From Gp6-AA40 sp963741135 (GTDB lineage: Bacteria; Acidobacteriota; Vicinamibacteria; Vicinamibacterales; UBA2999), in assembly GCA_963741135.1 (NCBI GenBank), contig CAVUHC010000003.1, positions 124,001 to 188,000 on the forward strand: a stretch of 64,000 nucleotides of DNA, read 5' to 3'. The notes below the pieces were generated by a model. The model worked only from the letters and a program-made list of their open reading frames with translations. It was not told the origin of the DNA and did no database searches. The translations under genes were made by a program, and so were the position numbers. Below, one piece after another: positions 26,385 through 34,682 of this stretch. The stretch's first letter is position 1; each line of letters opens with the position of its first letter.

Positions 26385-28529
26385 ATGCGAACACACACTG
26401 CACCGGTGCTCGCTGTCCTCATTCTGGCCATCGCGTCGACGACGTCGGCGCAGGGACCCGCCGCCCCGGCTCCGGCGGCCAGCGCGGCGGAGGCAGCGAC
26501 GCCGCCAGCCGGCGAGGCGGAATTCGGAGGGCGCGTCAGCAGGGTCTCGGGCGACGCGGCACGTTTCGAGAAGTACCGCGACCTGAGAAGCGGCCCGACA
26601 CTCGATCGGGCGCGATACGAACGGATCAAGGAGCGGTGGGAGTTCAAGGCGGCGCTCAATCACGCTGGATACCGCGACCAGCAATATGCGGCGGGCTTCA
26701 ACCAGTACGGCAAGTTGAAGGCGACCTTTCTGTGGGATCAGGTGCCCTTCTTTTACAGCATCGACACCAGAACGCCCTATAGTTCACCCTCGATCGGCGT
26801 ATTCCGCCTGAACGACTCGTTCCAGGCCGCGATTCAAAGTGCGGCGGCGACGACGTCGGCATTGGCGGCGGATCTTCGACCGTTCGATCTGCGATCTCAG
26901 CGAGACACGGCAGACGCCCGCCTCAGCTACCGGGCCACGCCCGCGCTCGACTTACGCGCGTCGTTCACGAGCACCAATCGAACGGGCGCGCAGCCGTGGG
27001 GCGCCGCGTTCGGTCAGAGTAACGCGGTGGAGCTTCCCGTACCGATCGATCGCCGGACCAACGACGTGAACGCGACCGCCGAGTGGTCCAACGACCGGGC
27101 GATGGGTCGCCTTGCGTACGACGGCTCGTGGTTCAACAACCATATCGAAACGCTCGTCTGGGACAATCCGCTGCGCGCGACAGACGCCGCGGGATTGCCG
27201 TCGCAGGGGCAGATGGCACTCTGGCCCGACAGCACCGCACATACCGTCAGCGCGGCCGGTTCTCTCGGGCTGCCGGGCCGCACGAGGGCGTTCAGCTACG
27301 TGTCAATCGGCAGCTGGCTGCAGGATGCGGCGCTGCTGCCGTTCACCATCAACAGCGCGCTCGCGCCCATTCCACTGTCGCGCCCCACCGCGAAGGCCGA
27401 TGCGCGCATCGTCGCCATGAACTACCGCCTCACATCGCGCCCGACACCACGATTGTGGCTGAACGGACAGTTCAAGTCGTACGATTACGACAACCGGACA
27501 CCGCGATTCATCGAGAGTCAGTACGTGGGCCTGGACAGCAGCATCGTGACGTCGGCGACCGGCGGCAGCGAGCCATTCGGCTACGTCAGGCGCTTCATCG
27601 ATCTCGATGCGTCCTACACGCCGCTGACGTTTGCCGCCGTGCGTCTCGGCTACGGCCGCGAGCATGATGAACGGACGTTCCGTCACTTCGAGGCCACCAC
27701 CGAGCACACCGTCCGCGCGTCGCTCGACAGCACCGGCATCGCCTGGGGATCGATGCGCGTCCAGTACGAGCACGGCGAGCGCACCGGGGATGGGCTCGAC
27801 GAGCAGGTGTTCAGTGACATCGGTGAACAGGTGTCGCTGCGCCAGTTCGACATCTCCGACCGCAGGCGCGATCGGGTGACTGCCCTGGTCCAGGTGGTGC
27901 CAATCGCGTCGCTGGGGTTCAATGCGTCGGCCGGTGTCGGCCGGGAGCACCGTCCCGGCGTCTCGTTCGGGCTGCAGGACAACGACTTCCACACGTTCAC
28001 GGTCGGGGTCGATGCGAATCGCACAGATACGCTGGTCGTCGGGACCGAATATACGTTCGAGCACTACGGCACGTTGCAGCGTTCGCGGCAGGCGAATCCG
28101 GGTGTCCAGTTCGACGATCCGACGCGGGACTGGTCGACGGACATGAACGAGAACGTGCACACCGTCACGGCCAGTGTCGATCTGCCGCACGTTGCGACGC
28201 GGACGGCGGTCCGGATCGCCTACGACTACGTTCATGCGAACGCCAGGTATCTGTATCTGCTCCCGGCAAACACGACGCTCGCACAGCCGCAGCAGCTTCA
28301 GCCGGTCGGCAACGAGATCCAGCGCGCGAGCGCTGACCTGCGGTACTCGCTGTCGCAGCGGCTCGGCATCGGCATTGGATACTTGTACCAGAGCTATGAC
28401 GCGCAGGATTTCGCGCGTTCGCCCGGGACGCTCAACAGCCCGTTCCTTCCCGCGTTGATCGACCTGATGTACTTGAATCGGCCGTACCGAGCGCACGTCG
28501 CATCGGCGCGACTGATTTACACCTGGTAA
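26385..28529 (+). CDS. MtrB/PioB-family outer-membrane beta-barrel
   Basis: A 714-residue porin-like protein. Signal peptide ending at SAQ, a Pro/Ala-rich linker, then a long run of alternating amphipathic strands and a C-terminal aromatic (IYTW) like those used for outer-membrane insertion. The size matches MtrB/PioB (about 650-800). It would sheathe the decaheme cytochrome so electrons can cross the outer membrane. No CxxC motif is visible at the N-terminus, unlike Shewanella MtrB. Confidence 0.88.
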   Translation: MRTHTAPVLAVLILAIASTTSAQGPAAPAPAASAAEAATPPAGEAEFGGRVSRVSGDAARFEKYRDLRSGPTLDRARYERIKERWEFKAALNHAGYRDQQYAAGFNQYGKLKATFLWDQVPFFYSIDTRTPYSSPSIGVFRLNDSFQAAIQSAAATTSALAADLRPFDLRSQRDTADARLSYRATPALDLRASFTSTNRTGAQPWGAAFGQSNAVELPVPIDRRTNDVNATAEWSNDRAMGRLAYDGSWFNNHIETLVWDNPLRATDAAGLPSQGQMALWPDSTAHTVSAAGSLGLPGRTRAFSYVSIGSWLQDAALLPFTINSALAPIPLSRPTAKADARIVAMNYRLTSRPTPRLWLNGQFKSYDYDNRTPRFIESQYVGLDSSIVTSATGGSEPFGYVRRFIDLDASYTPLTFAAVRLGYGREHDERTFRHFEATTEHTVRASLDSTGIAWGSMRVQYEHGERTGDGLDEQVFSDIGEQVSLRQFDISDRRRDRVTALVQVVPIASLGFNASAGVGREHRPGVSFGLQDNDFHTFTVGVDANRTDTLVVGTEYTFEHYGTLQRSRQANPGVQFDDPTRDWSTDMNENVHTVTASVDLPHVATRTAVRIAYDYVHANARYLYLLPANTTLAQPQQLQPVGNEIQRASADLRYSLSQRLGIGIGYLYQSYDAQDFARSPGTLNSPFLPALIDLMYLNRPYRAHVASARLIYTW

Positions 28530-28650
28530 GGACCTGGAAATCGCGAGACGGGTCTTGGAGCGGGCGCGTCGATGCTCCGCGCCGTTCCGGTTGGGCGCGA
28601 AACCAGCACCTCACCTCTCGGGCCGCCATGCCGACGAAGTATTGATAGCT

Positions 28651-30027
28651 ATGGCCGAGCTGACCTTTCTTGGGGCGGCGCGAACCGTTACGGGTTCAAA
28701 ATATCTGCTTGATGTCGAGGGCACGCGCGTCTTGTTCGACTGCGGGCTGTTCCAGGGGCTCAAGGAGCTGCGGCTCCGGAACTGGGACGACTTCGCCGTG
28801 GCGCCATCTTCCATTAAGACCGTGGTGCTGACCCATGCACACCTTGACCACGTGGGATACCTTCCCCGGCTTGTGGCGCATGGGTTCAAGGGCCGCGCGT
28901 TCTGCACGTCCGGCACGGCCGACCTCTGCCGCGTCGTGCTTCCGGATGCGGGCCGGATTCAGGAAGAGGATGCCAGGCAGGCCAACCGTCATAGCTATTC
29001 GAAACATAGTCCGGCACTGCCGCTGTTCGCGGAGGTTGACGCACATCAGGCCCTGACGCACCTGCAACCGATGGGTTACGACCGCCCGATCGAGGTGGCG
29101 CCCGGCGTCACCGTTGAATTCATCTCCGCGGGCCACCTACTCGGGTCGAGCTTCGTGCTGGTGACTCTGGCCAGCGGCAAACGCATTCTCTTTGGCGGTG
29201 ACCTCGGCCGGTACGGGCGGCCAGTGTTGCCGGACCCCTCACCGGCGCGCGCTGCCGACGTTGCGCTCGTCGAGTCGACCTACGGCGACCGCGAGCACGC
29301 GCCGGACGACGATGGCATCGGGCTGGCGGACGTGATCAACCGGACGATTCGCCGAGGCGGCAAGGTCATCATTCCATCGTTCGCCATCGGACGCGTCGAA
29401 GAGGTGATCTTCTGGATCCGTCGGCTCGAGATCGACGGGAAGATTCCGACGCTGCCGGTCTACGTCGACAGCCCGATGGCCGCCGAGGCGCTGAAGTTCT
29501 ATACGGCCCGCATGGACGAGCTCGACGCAAGCATGCGACCGGGGTCCGAAGAGGTAAAGGCGTTCGCCACCGCGCGGTTCCAGGTCGTCTCCTCACCGCA
29601 GCAGTCGAAGGAGTTGACCGCCAGCCGTCGCCCGGCGATCGTGCTGTCGGCGAGCGGCATGGCGACCGGCGGCCGCGTGCTGCATCACATGGCGGCCGCC
29701 CTTCCGCACCCGCGCAACACGATCCTGTTCGTCGGCTTCCAGGCCGCCGGCACCCGTGGGCGAAAACTGCTGGAAGGCGCAACCGAGGTGAAAATCCACG
29801 GCGCATTCATTCCGGTGCGCGCTGAGATTGCTCGCATCGACTCGATGTCGGCGCATGCGGATCGGACGGAGATCCTCCGCTGGCTGCGTACCTTCCCGGT
29901 TCCACCGGAGCAGCTCTATCTCGTTCACGGAGAGCCGCCTCAGATGGACGCGCTCAAACAGACCATTGCGAGCGAACTCGGCTGGAAGATCGCCACGCCG
30001 ACACACCTGGAGCGTGTGACGATCTAG
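28651..30027 (+). CDS. Beta-CASP metallo-beta-lactamase-fold hydrolase
   Basis: A 458-residue predicted RNA-processing nuclease of the CPSF/YSH1-like group. Metal motifs: THAHLDHVG (HxHxDH), the His in SAGHLLGSS, Asp in FGGDLG, and later beta-CASP motifs including SASGMATGGR and SAHAD with the final His in LVHGE. The start at 28651 fits the onset of homology; an upstream in-frame ATG at 28555 adds unlike residues. In several anaerobic or stress gene sets this family sits beside universal stress proteins, as here. Confidence 0.88.
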   Translation: MAELTFLGAARTVTGSKYLLDVEGTRVLFDCGLFQGLKELRLRNWDDFAVAPSSIKTVVLTHAHLDHVGYLPRLVAHGFKGRAFCTSGTADLCRVVLPDAGRIQEEDARQANRHSYSKHSPALPLFAEVDAHQALTHLQPMGYDRPIEVAPGVTVEFISAGHLLGSSFVLVTLASGKRILFGGDLGRYGRPVLPDPSPARAADVALVESTYGDREHAPDDDGIGLADVINRTIRRGGKVIIPSFAIGRVEEVIFWIRRLEIDGKIPTLPVYVDSPMAAEALKFYTARMDELDASMRPGSEEVKAFATARFQVVSSPQQSKELTASRRPAIVLSASGMATGGRVLHHMAAALPHPRNTILFVGFQAAGTRGRKLLEGATEVKIHGAFIPVRAEIARIDSMSAHADRTEILRWLRTFPVPPEQLYLVHGEPPQMDALKQTIASELGWKIATPTHLERVTI

Positions 30028-30147
30028 TCGCGCTTACGGCGCGCCCCGATGACCGCGTTGTCGTTTGGCAGCAACCAAAAGCAGCCCGAACGAACACCTG
30101 GCGCCCTCCACTTGCGAGGCTTGTGGGTTCCCGAAACTGAGCTTCGG

Positions 30148-30648
30148 TCACGCCGGGATGGGCATCCGACGGACGGCAGCGGCCACGGTGGCTTCCTGGG
30201 CCACTATCACCTCGCGCACTGTCAACACGGGACAGGACGCGGTGCGGACCACGTGTTCCGCGACGCTTCCCATCAGCAGGTGCGCGAGGCCAGTTCGCCC
30301 ATGGGTACCCATCACAATGAGGCTCGTGCCGGTCGCTGCGGCATAGTCGACGATCGCCGCCGCCGGCATCCCGACCAGGGCCTCGCTGGTGACGTGGAAA
30401 CGGGCGCGATCCTTGAGAGGGAGCGCGTGAGCCAGACGTTCACGGACCTGGGTGAGCATCGCCGCGCGGATGTCGGGCGTGTCGACGGCATACCCATCTG
30501 CAACGAAGGCAGTCGACGCCGCGGGATCCTCGAGGACGTGGAGAAGGTGCAGCGTTGCGCCAAACGTCTCGGCGAGTGCGCGCGCGTAATGAACCGCCGC
30601 GTCGGATGCCGGGCTGAAGTCGGTCGGGACGAGGATTCGGCTGAACAT
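30148..30648 (-). CDS. Universal stress protein (UspA family)
   Basis: A 166-residue ATP-binding Usp (GTHGRTGLAHLLMGSVAEHVVR, then VLTV). Paralogue of the one at 18338. The ATG is preceded by GGAGG. Its sigma-54 promoter is at 30681-30696 and a palindromic activator site lies farther out at 30758. This suggests control by one of the NtrC proteins in the window, likely under low oxygen or energy stress. Confidence 0.9.
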   Translation of the reverse strand: MFSRILVPTDFSPASDAAVHYARALAETFGATLHLLHVLEDPAASTAFVADGYAVDTPDIRAAMLTQVRERLAHALPLKDRARFHVTSEALVGMPAAAIVDYAAATGTSLIVMGTHGRTGLAHLLMGSVAEHVVRTASCPVLTVREVIVAQEATVAAAVRRMPIPA

Positions 30649-30680
30649 GTCGCCTCCTGCTATCTGATTGCAGATCCTGC

Positions 30681-30696
30681 AGCACCGTCCGTACCA
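30681..30696 (-). promoter_or_regulatory. Sigma-54 promoter of the second universal stress gene
   Basis: On the minus strand TGGTACGGACGGTGCT, with GG and GC ten bases apart. It differs from the promoter at 18908-18923 only at two positions between the elements. The start site would be about 20 bp before the ATG at 30648, just ahead of the SD. Confidence 0.65.
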
Positions 30697-30757
30697 ATCG
30701 CCTCATCGCGAAGTCTCCGTTGGCCCAGATACAGGTTGGGGAAGACCGGGACTACTC

Positions 30758-30770
30758 GCGGAATTTCCGC
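30758..30770. promoter_or_regulatory. Candidate activator site GCGGAATTTCCGC
   Basis: A 13-bp palindrome with 6-bp arms between the divergent stress gene and cytochrome gene. It is 61 bp behind the sigma-54 promoter on the minus strand and 95 bp before the GG of a weaker sigma-54-like sequence on the plus strand, nearly the geometry seen at 18975. Confidence 0.5.
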
Positions 30771-30864
30771 CGCTCGATGCGGGATCTTTCGCATGATCCG
30801 CCATTGCTTGCTTCCAATTCCGCCTCAAGCCGCCCTGAATCGCGTCGCTCGTTAGGCCGCTGAC

Positions 30865-30880
30865 CGGTACGGTTGTTGAT
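30865..30880 (+). promoter_or_regulatory. Weak sigma-54-like sequence before the c'-like gene
   Basis: CGGTACGGTTGTTGAT has a good -24 (GGTACG), but the -12 reads TTGA instead of TTGC. Reported because of its position relative to the palindrome at 30758; alone it would not convince. Confidence 0.25.
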
Positions 30881-30918
30881 CCACGTTCTGGCCTCAGCAT
30901 CAGAGAGAGGAGATCGAT

Positions 30919-31332
30919 GTGACCCTTCGACGCTTCGCTGTTCTTGGTCTGGCGCTGCTGGCGCTGGCCGTCCAACCCGCGTCAGGTGATGCGCGCATGC
31001 AGGCGGTCATGCGCTCGAAGCTTGCGAACACCCAGTTGCTGCTCAAGGCGATCGTGACGGCCGACTACAAGGAGATTGATCGCGCCGCGCTGGCGCTCAG
31101 TCGCATCAGCGAAATGGAGATCGTCTCGTGGCAGAACCCGCCGAAGCCGGACTACACGGCCCAGGCGGTGCTCTTCATGACATCGGTCGACGGGTTGCGC
31201 GAGGCGGCCGGGCGCCGCGATATGGAGGCGGTGGGCACGGAGTACTCGACGCTGGTGTCGACGTGTATCCACTGTCACACGTACGTGCGCGATGCACGGG
31301 TGGCATCGTTGACGTTCCACCGTCTCAACTAG
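30919..31332 (+). CDS. Cytochrome c'-like monoheme protein
   Basis: A 137-residue exported, mostly helical protein with the haem site CIHCH near the C-terminus (residues about 118-122). A C-terminal CxxCH in a four-helix protein is the layout of cytochrome c'/c556. Those bind NO or carry electrons. Start is the GTG at 30919 after GAGAGGAG; an overlapping ATG at 30917 is out of frame. Followed at 29 bp by a membrane protein gene. Confidence 0.75.
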   Translation: MTLRRFAVLGLALLALAVQPASGDARMQAVMRSKLANTQLLLKAIVTADYKEIDRAALALSRISEMEIVSWQNPPKPDYTAQAVLFMTSVDGLREAAGRRDMEAVGTEYSTLVSTCIHCHTYVRDARVASLTFHRLN

Positions 31333-31361
31333 TTGCGCGGCGGCCGCGACTGCAAGGACCC

Positions 31362-31844
31362 ATGGACAACTTCCTGACGTGGCTACAGAACTTGCCCGTA
31401 TTCGTCACGATCGCCGAATCCGCGACGATTTGGGGCTATCCGACCGTGCTCATGCTGCACACGGTTGGTCTGGGCTGGCTCGTCGGCTTGAACACCGTGG
31501 TTAACCTGCGTCTGCTCGGTGTGGGAAAGCGCGTGCCGCTCGAGACTTTCGAATCGTTGTTCCCGATGATGTGGTGGGGATTCTGGCTGAACCTCGGGAC
31601 CGGCGTGATTCTGTTCTGCCTGGACGCGGGGCACAAGGCACATCAATGGGTTTTCTGGGCGAAGATCGTGGCCATCGCGCTTGCGCTGGTCACCTTGCAG
31701 CGCGAGCGCAACTACCTCTTTCGCAGCGGCGAGTTCCCGGGTGGCGATTTCGTGCCCGCGAAAGGTAAGCGGTTCGCATGGGCGTCCTTGGCGCTCTGGT
31801 GGATCGCCACCGCCACGGGCCGGCTGACGGCATACATCGGATAG
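31362..31844 (+). CDS. Small four-helix membrane protein
   Basis: A 160-residue integral membrane protein with about four helices. It shares with the next gene the pattern LHTVGLGWLVG...LRLLGVGKRVP and a WW/GFWLNLGTGV helix, so the two are tandem paralogues. The His in the first helix could ligate haem, but that is speculation. I believe it belongs to a DUF6644-type family; function unknown. It follows the c'-like cytochrome and precedes the paralogue by 10 bp, so the three may be one operon. Confidence 0.65.
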   Translation: MDNFLTWLQNLPVFVTIAESATIWGYPTVLMLHTVGLGWLVGLNTVVNLRLLGVGKRVPLETFESLFPMMWWGFWLNLGTGVILFCLDAGHKAHQWVFWAKIVAIALALVTLQRERNYLFRSGEFPGGDFVPAKGKRFAWASLALWWIATATGRLTAYIG

Positions 31845-31854
31845 CGGGGCAGCG

Positions 31855-32355
31855 ATGACGCCATATTTGGTTCCTCTGGTTCAGTGGGTGTCGGCGACGC
31901 ACGTGTCCGCCTATTTGAAGACGGTCACATGGATCTGGCCGCTCTGCGAGACGCTGCATTTCATTGGTCTCGCCGTACTCGTCGGCATTGCGGGATTTTT
32001 CGATCTGCGGCTCCTGGGATTCTGGAAGCGCGTACCGGTCAGCGCCTGCAAAGAGTTCATGCCGTGGGCGATGGCCGGGTTCGCACTCAACCTGGCATCG
32101 GGTCTCGTCTTTCTGACCATGTTTCCAGCGCAGTACGCCTACAGCCAGGCGTGGTGGCTGAAGATGCTGTTTCTCTTCATCGCCGGCGCGAACGCCTTGT
32201 TCTTCGAGACCGCAATGGGTGCGCGGATGGTGGCGCTGGGACCAGGCGAAGATTCGCCGGTGGTGTTCAAGACCATCGGCGCCATTTCGCTCGTGGCGTG
32301 GTTTTTCGTGCTCTATTTCGGGCGGATGCTGCCGTTTCTCGGCGATGCGTATTGA
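31855..32355 (+). CDS. Small four-helix membrane protein, paralogue
   Basis: A 166-residue paralogue of the preceding gene: ETLHFIGLAVLVGIAGFFDLRLLGFWKRVP aligns with the neighbour's first two helices in the same order. About four membrane helices. Probably forms a complex with the neighbour in the inner membrane, with the upstream cytochrome as possible partner. Function unknown. Confidence 0.65.
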   Translation: MTPYLVPLVQWVSATHVSAYLKTVTWIWPLCETLHFIGLAVLVGIAGFFDLRLLGFWKRVPVSACKEFMPWAMAGFALNLASGLVFLTMFPAQYAYSQAWWLKMLFLFIAGANALFFETAMGARMVALGPGEDSPVVFKTIGAISLVAWFFVLYFGRMLPFLGDAY

Positions 32356-32362
32356 AGGTCTG

Positions 32363-32415
32363 CCCAACTCCCAAGACGATTGGGAGTTGGGACTGGAAGT
32401 TGGGGGTTGGGAGTC
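32363..32415. repeat. TTGGGAG heptad repeat with 12-bp hairpin
   Basis: A perfect hairpin (CCCAACTCCCAA at 32363-32374, complement at 32380-32391, loop GACGA) runs on into tandem units TTGGGAG, TTGGGAC, TGGAAG, TTGGGGG, TTGGGAG. It lies between convergent genes and may act as terminator for both. The same units occur at 42968-43045 and 46817-46840. Confidence 0.7.
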
Positions 32416-32423
32416 TTTTGAGG

Positions 32424-33080
32424 TCAGGGCTTCATGTAGGTGAAGCCCTTTTCCTGGGCCAGGGCAAGCGCCATCACGTGCGACGGCATCAGACGAACGC
32501 CGGGATTGAGGCCGGCGATCAAGTCGGCTCTGACCTCTGCCACCGGCATCTGAAACGCAGTCGCCAGCTGCTGTGCGACGTTGCCGAGCGCCACGTTGCA
32601 CTGCCAGAACAGCGTGCCGCGCGCCTGGATCGCCTTGACGCTGATATCGCTGCCGTCGTCATAGAAAATGTTCCGCACGGCAGGCTGCTTCGTCATCGGA
32701 TCGACGATCTTCGAGCGCTCGCCGAGTTTGTACTTGGCCCACAGCCGATCGGACGCGTTCATCGGGAAGGCGGGACCCGATATCCCGACCGCGGTGTTGA
32801 TGTCGGGGTACTCGAGGTGATCGACGTCGCGGAAGGTGTCTAGGAAGTTACGCGTGAAGCGGAGCGGGCGCGGCTCGACGGACAGCTCGAGGCTTCCGAG
32901 GTCATAGAGCTGCTTGTGCCGCCCCTTGACCTGATTGAGCCAGGCCATGTCGAACTCATTCGCGCGTCTTGCCGCTGCCTGGGCCGCCGGCTGTTGATCG
33001 GCGGAGAGCCGGACCACCGCGAGGCCGGTCAGCGAGGCTACGGCGGAGAAGAACGATCGGCGACCGTGAAGTGAAGACAT
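32424..33080 (-). CDS. Tat-exported DsrE-like protein
   Basis: A 218-residue protein with a twin-arginine leader (GRRSFFSAVASLTGLAVV). The rest is alpha/beta with a C-terminal segment (VRLMPSHVMALALAQEKGFTYMK) that resembles the end of DsrE/DsrF-fold proteins, which handle persulfide sulfur in other bacteria. One Cys (in LFWQCNVALGN) is at a position that could carry sulfur. It lies 27 bp after the TsdA-like gene on the same strand, so the pair is probably co-transcribed. Assignment to DsrE is tentative. Confidence 0.6.
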   Translation of the reverse strand: MSSLHGRRSFFSAVASLTGLAVVRLSADQQPAAQAAARRANEFDMAWLNQVKGRHKQLYDLGSLELSVEPRPLRFTRNFLDTFRDVDHLEYPDINTAVGISGPAFPMNASDRLWAKYKLGERSKIVDPMTKQPAVRNIFYDDGSDISVKAIQARGTLFWQCNVALGNVAQQLATAFQMPVAEVRADLIAGLNPGVRLMPSHVMALALAQEKGFTYMKP

Positions 33081-33107
33081 CAGGCGCTCCTTCGATGAAG
33101 TTCCAAT

Positions 33108-34043
33108 TTATCGTTGCCCGTAGTACACAGCGTCGGGCGGCAGTTGCTCTGTGCGATAGTCACGGTCCTTGAACGGATAAACCGGGCGTGGCTTCGAATT
33201 GATGAACGCGGCCAGCTGCAGCGCATCCTCGTCGGTCATATTACCCGGATCGAGATACGGCATCGAGTACCGGATGATGCCGGCGAGTGTGTAGACGCGC
33301 GCCGCCCCCGCGCCGTCGTTCCACGAGTCGGGTCCCCAGAGCGGCCCCGCTTTCTTGTCGCCGATTTCCACGCCCTGGCCGTCGGCGCCGTGACAGGTTA
33401 CACAACGGTCTGCGTAAATCGCCTCACCTTTGCGCGCATCGAGCTTCTCGACAGGAATCAGGCTCTTCGGGGGGATCGCGTTCTGGCCGCGCCACGATGG
33501 ACTCTTGCCCAACTCAGATCCTCGGGCGAGCCACGTCAGATAGGCGGAGAGCGCGAGCACTTCTTTCGATGTGGGCGTCGGCAGTTCGTCGGGGCGGAGA
33601 GTGCCTCCGGTGGCGTTCTCGCTGCGGAGGAAGCAGTCGGTAATCCGGTCGCCAAGGCTGATCAAACGGCCCGCCCGCCGGTTGTACTCGGGAAACATCC
33701 CGGCGACCCCGACGAGCGGCAGTGATTTTTCCCGTTGCCCGCCGTTCATGTGGCAGTTGCTGCAGGACATCTTCCCCGGTGCGAGGTGAGGCGCTTCGAC
33801 AGGCGTGTTCGTGAACAGTCTGAAGCCCCTTCTGACTTCTTCTGACAGCTGGGACTTGTCGAGCGATACGTCGATGAGGGGATTCCTGGGGAACGCCCAC
33901 GCGGCCACCATCGTCGCGCTCGCGGCGATGAGTGGACCACTCATCTTCGGGCCGCTCGCTGACACTGGTTCGGGCGCACGCGAGCACCCCGCGCTTCCCA
34001 GAAGCGCGCCGGCCATCAGGAAGGCGGCGGCTCGGGCGCGCAT
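33108..34043 (-). CDS. TsdA-like dihaem cytochrome c
   Basis: A 311-residue lipoprotein (lipobox LLGSAGC) with two haem sites, CSNCH and CVTCH. The block from SCSNCHMNGG through PEYNRR, GDRITDCFLRS and the spacing of the domains follows thiosulfate dehydrogenase TsdA, which joins two thiosulfates into tetrathionate or reverses this. Cys in ITDCFLRS is a second conserved family feature. It leads the operon with the DsrE-like gene. Alternative: a SoxA-like or other dihaem oxidase. Confidence 0.75.
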   Translation of the reverse strand: MRARAAAFLMAGALLGSAGCSRAPEPVSASGPKMSGPLIAASATMVAAWAFPRNPLIDVSLDKSQLSEEVRRGFRLFTNTPVEAPHLAPGKMSCSNCHMNGGQREKSLPLVGVAGMFPEYNRRAGRLISLGDRITDCFLRSENATGGTLRPDELPTPTSKEVLALSAYLTWLARGSELGKSPSWRGQNAIPPKSLIPVEKLDARKGEAIYADRCVTCHGADGQGVEIGDKKAGPLWGPDSWNDGAGAARVYTLAGIIRYSMPYLDPGNMTDEDALQLAAFINSKPRPVYPFKDRDYRTEQLPPDAVYYGQR

Positions 34044-34138
34044 CGTTTCCGGGCGGATCTGCGTTGACCTGATGATGGAGCGAGCCTAACATACCCCATG
34101 CTCTTTCCACCATTCCTCCGGTTCATTGGAGTCCTGTC

Positions 34139-34675
34139 ATGAGATTGCGACTGCTTGTTGTTACTGGCTGCCTCGTCGGCGTCTGTGCTGTTGCGCCGTA
34201 CGCGCAAACCGTCTCGAAGGTTTCCGTGCCGGGCGTGACCAACATGGCCCGCGTCGAAACGACGATCGCCTGCGCTGGCGCGACAACGCCGGCAGCCGTG
34301 GCCGAGCTGAAGAAGATGGGGTTCGCTTCGGTCGTCAATCTTCGCGAGGCGAGCGAACCCGGCGCCGAGATCGACGCTGAAGCGGCGGCCGCGAAAGCCG
34401 CCGGAATCAACTTCATTCACCTGCCGTTCAATACCGCCAAGCCAGATCCGGCCCTCGTCGATAACTTTCTGAAATCGGTGACGGATCGGAAAAACGATCC
34501 GGCATTCATCCACTGCGCCAGCGGGAATCGCGCGGCGGCCATGTGGATGATCAAGCGGATGCAGATCGACAAGTGGGACGCCGATCGTGCGGGCACTGAG
34601 GCGGCGTTGCTCGGCCTGACGAACCCGGCGCTCAAAATGTTCGCGCTCGACTACGCGCAGAATCACAAACAATAG
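34139..34675 (+). CDS. Exported DUF442/dual-specificity-phosphatase-like protein
   Basis: A 178-residue protein with a signal peptide and the P-loop HCASGNRAAA (HCxxGxR), the active site of Cys phosphatases and rhodanese-like transferases. The fold matches the small phosphatase-like (DUF442) domain that in BigR/Blh systems is fused to a sulfur dioxygenase. Next to TauE and YeeE genes, a role with persulfide or thiosulfate is plausible. It is followed seven bases later by TauE. Confidence 0.75.
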   Translation: MRLRLLVVTGCLVGVCAVAPYAQTVSKVSVPGVTNMARVETTIACAGATTPAAVAELKKMGFASVVNLREASEPGAEIDAEAAAAKAAGINFIHLPFNTAKPDPALVDNFLKSVTDRKNDPAFIHCASGNRAAAMWMIKRMQIDKWDADRAGTEAALLGLTNPALKMFALDYAQNHKQ

Positions 34676-34682
34676 CGGCGGT

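Noticed and set aside
30049..30855. Plus-strand frame of 268 codons over the second stress gene
   Set aside because: Shadow of the Usp gene, whose motifs and promoter are clear on the minus strand.
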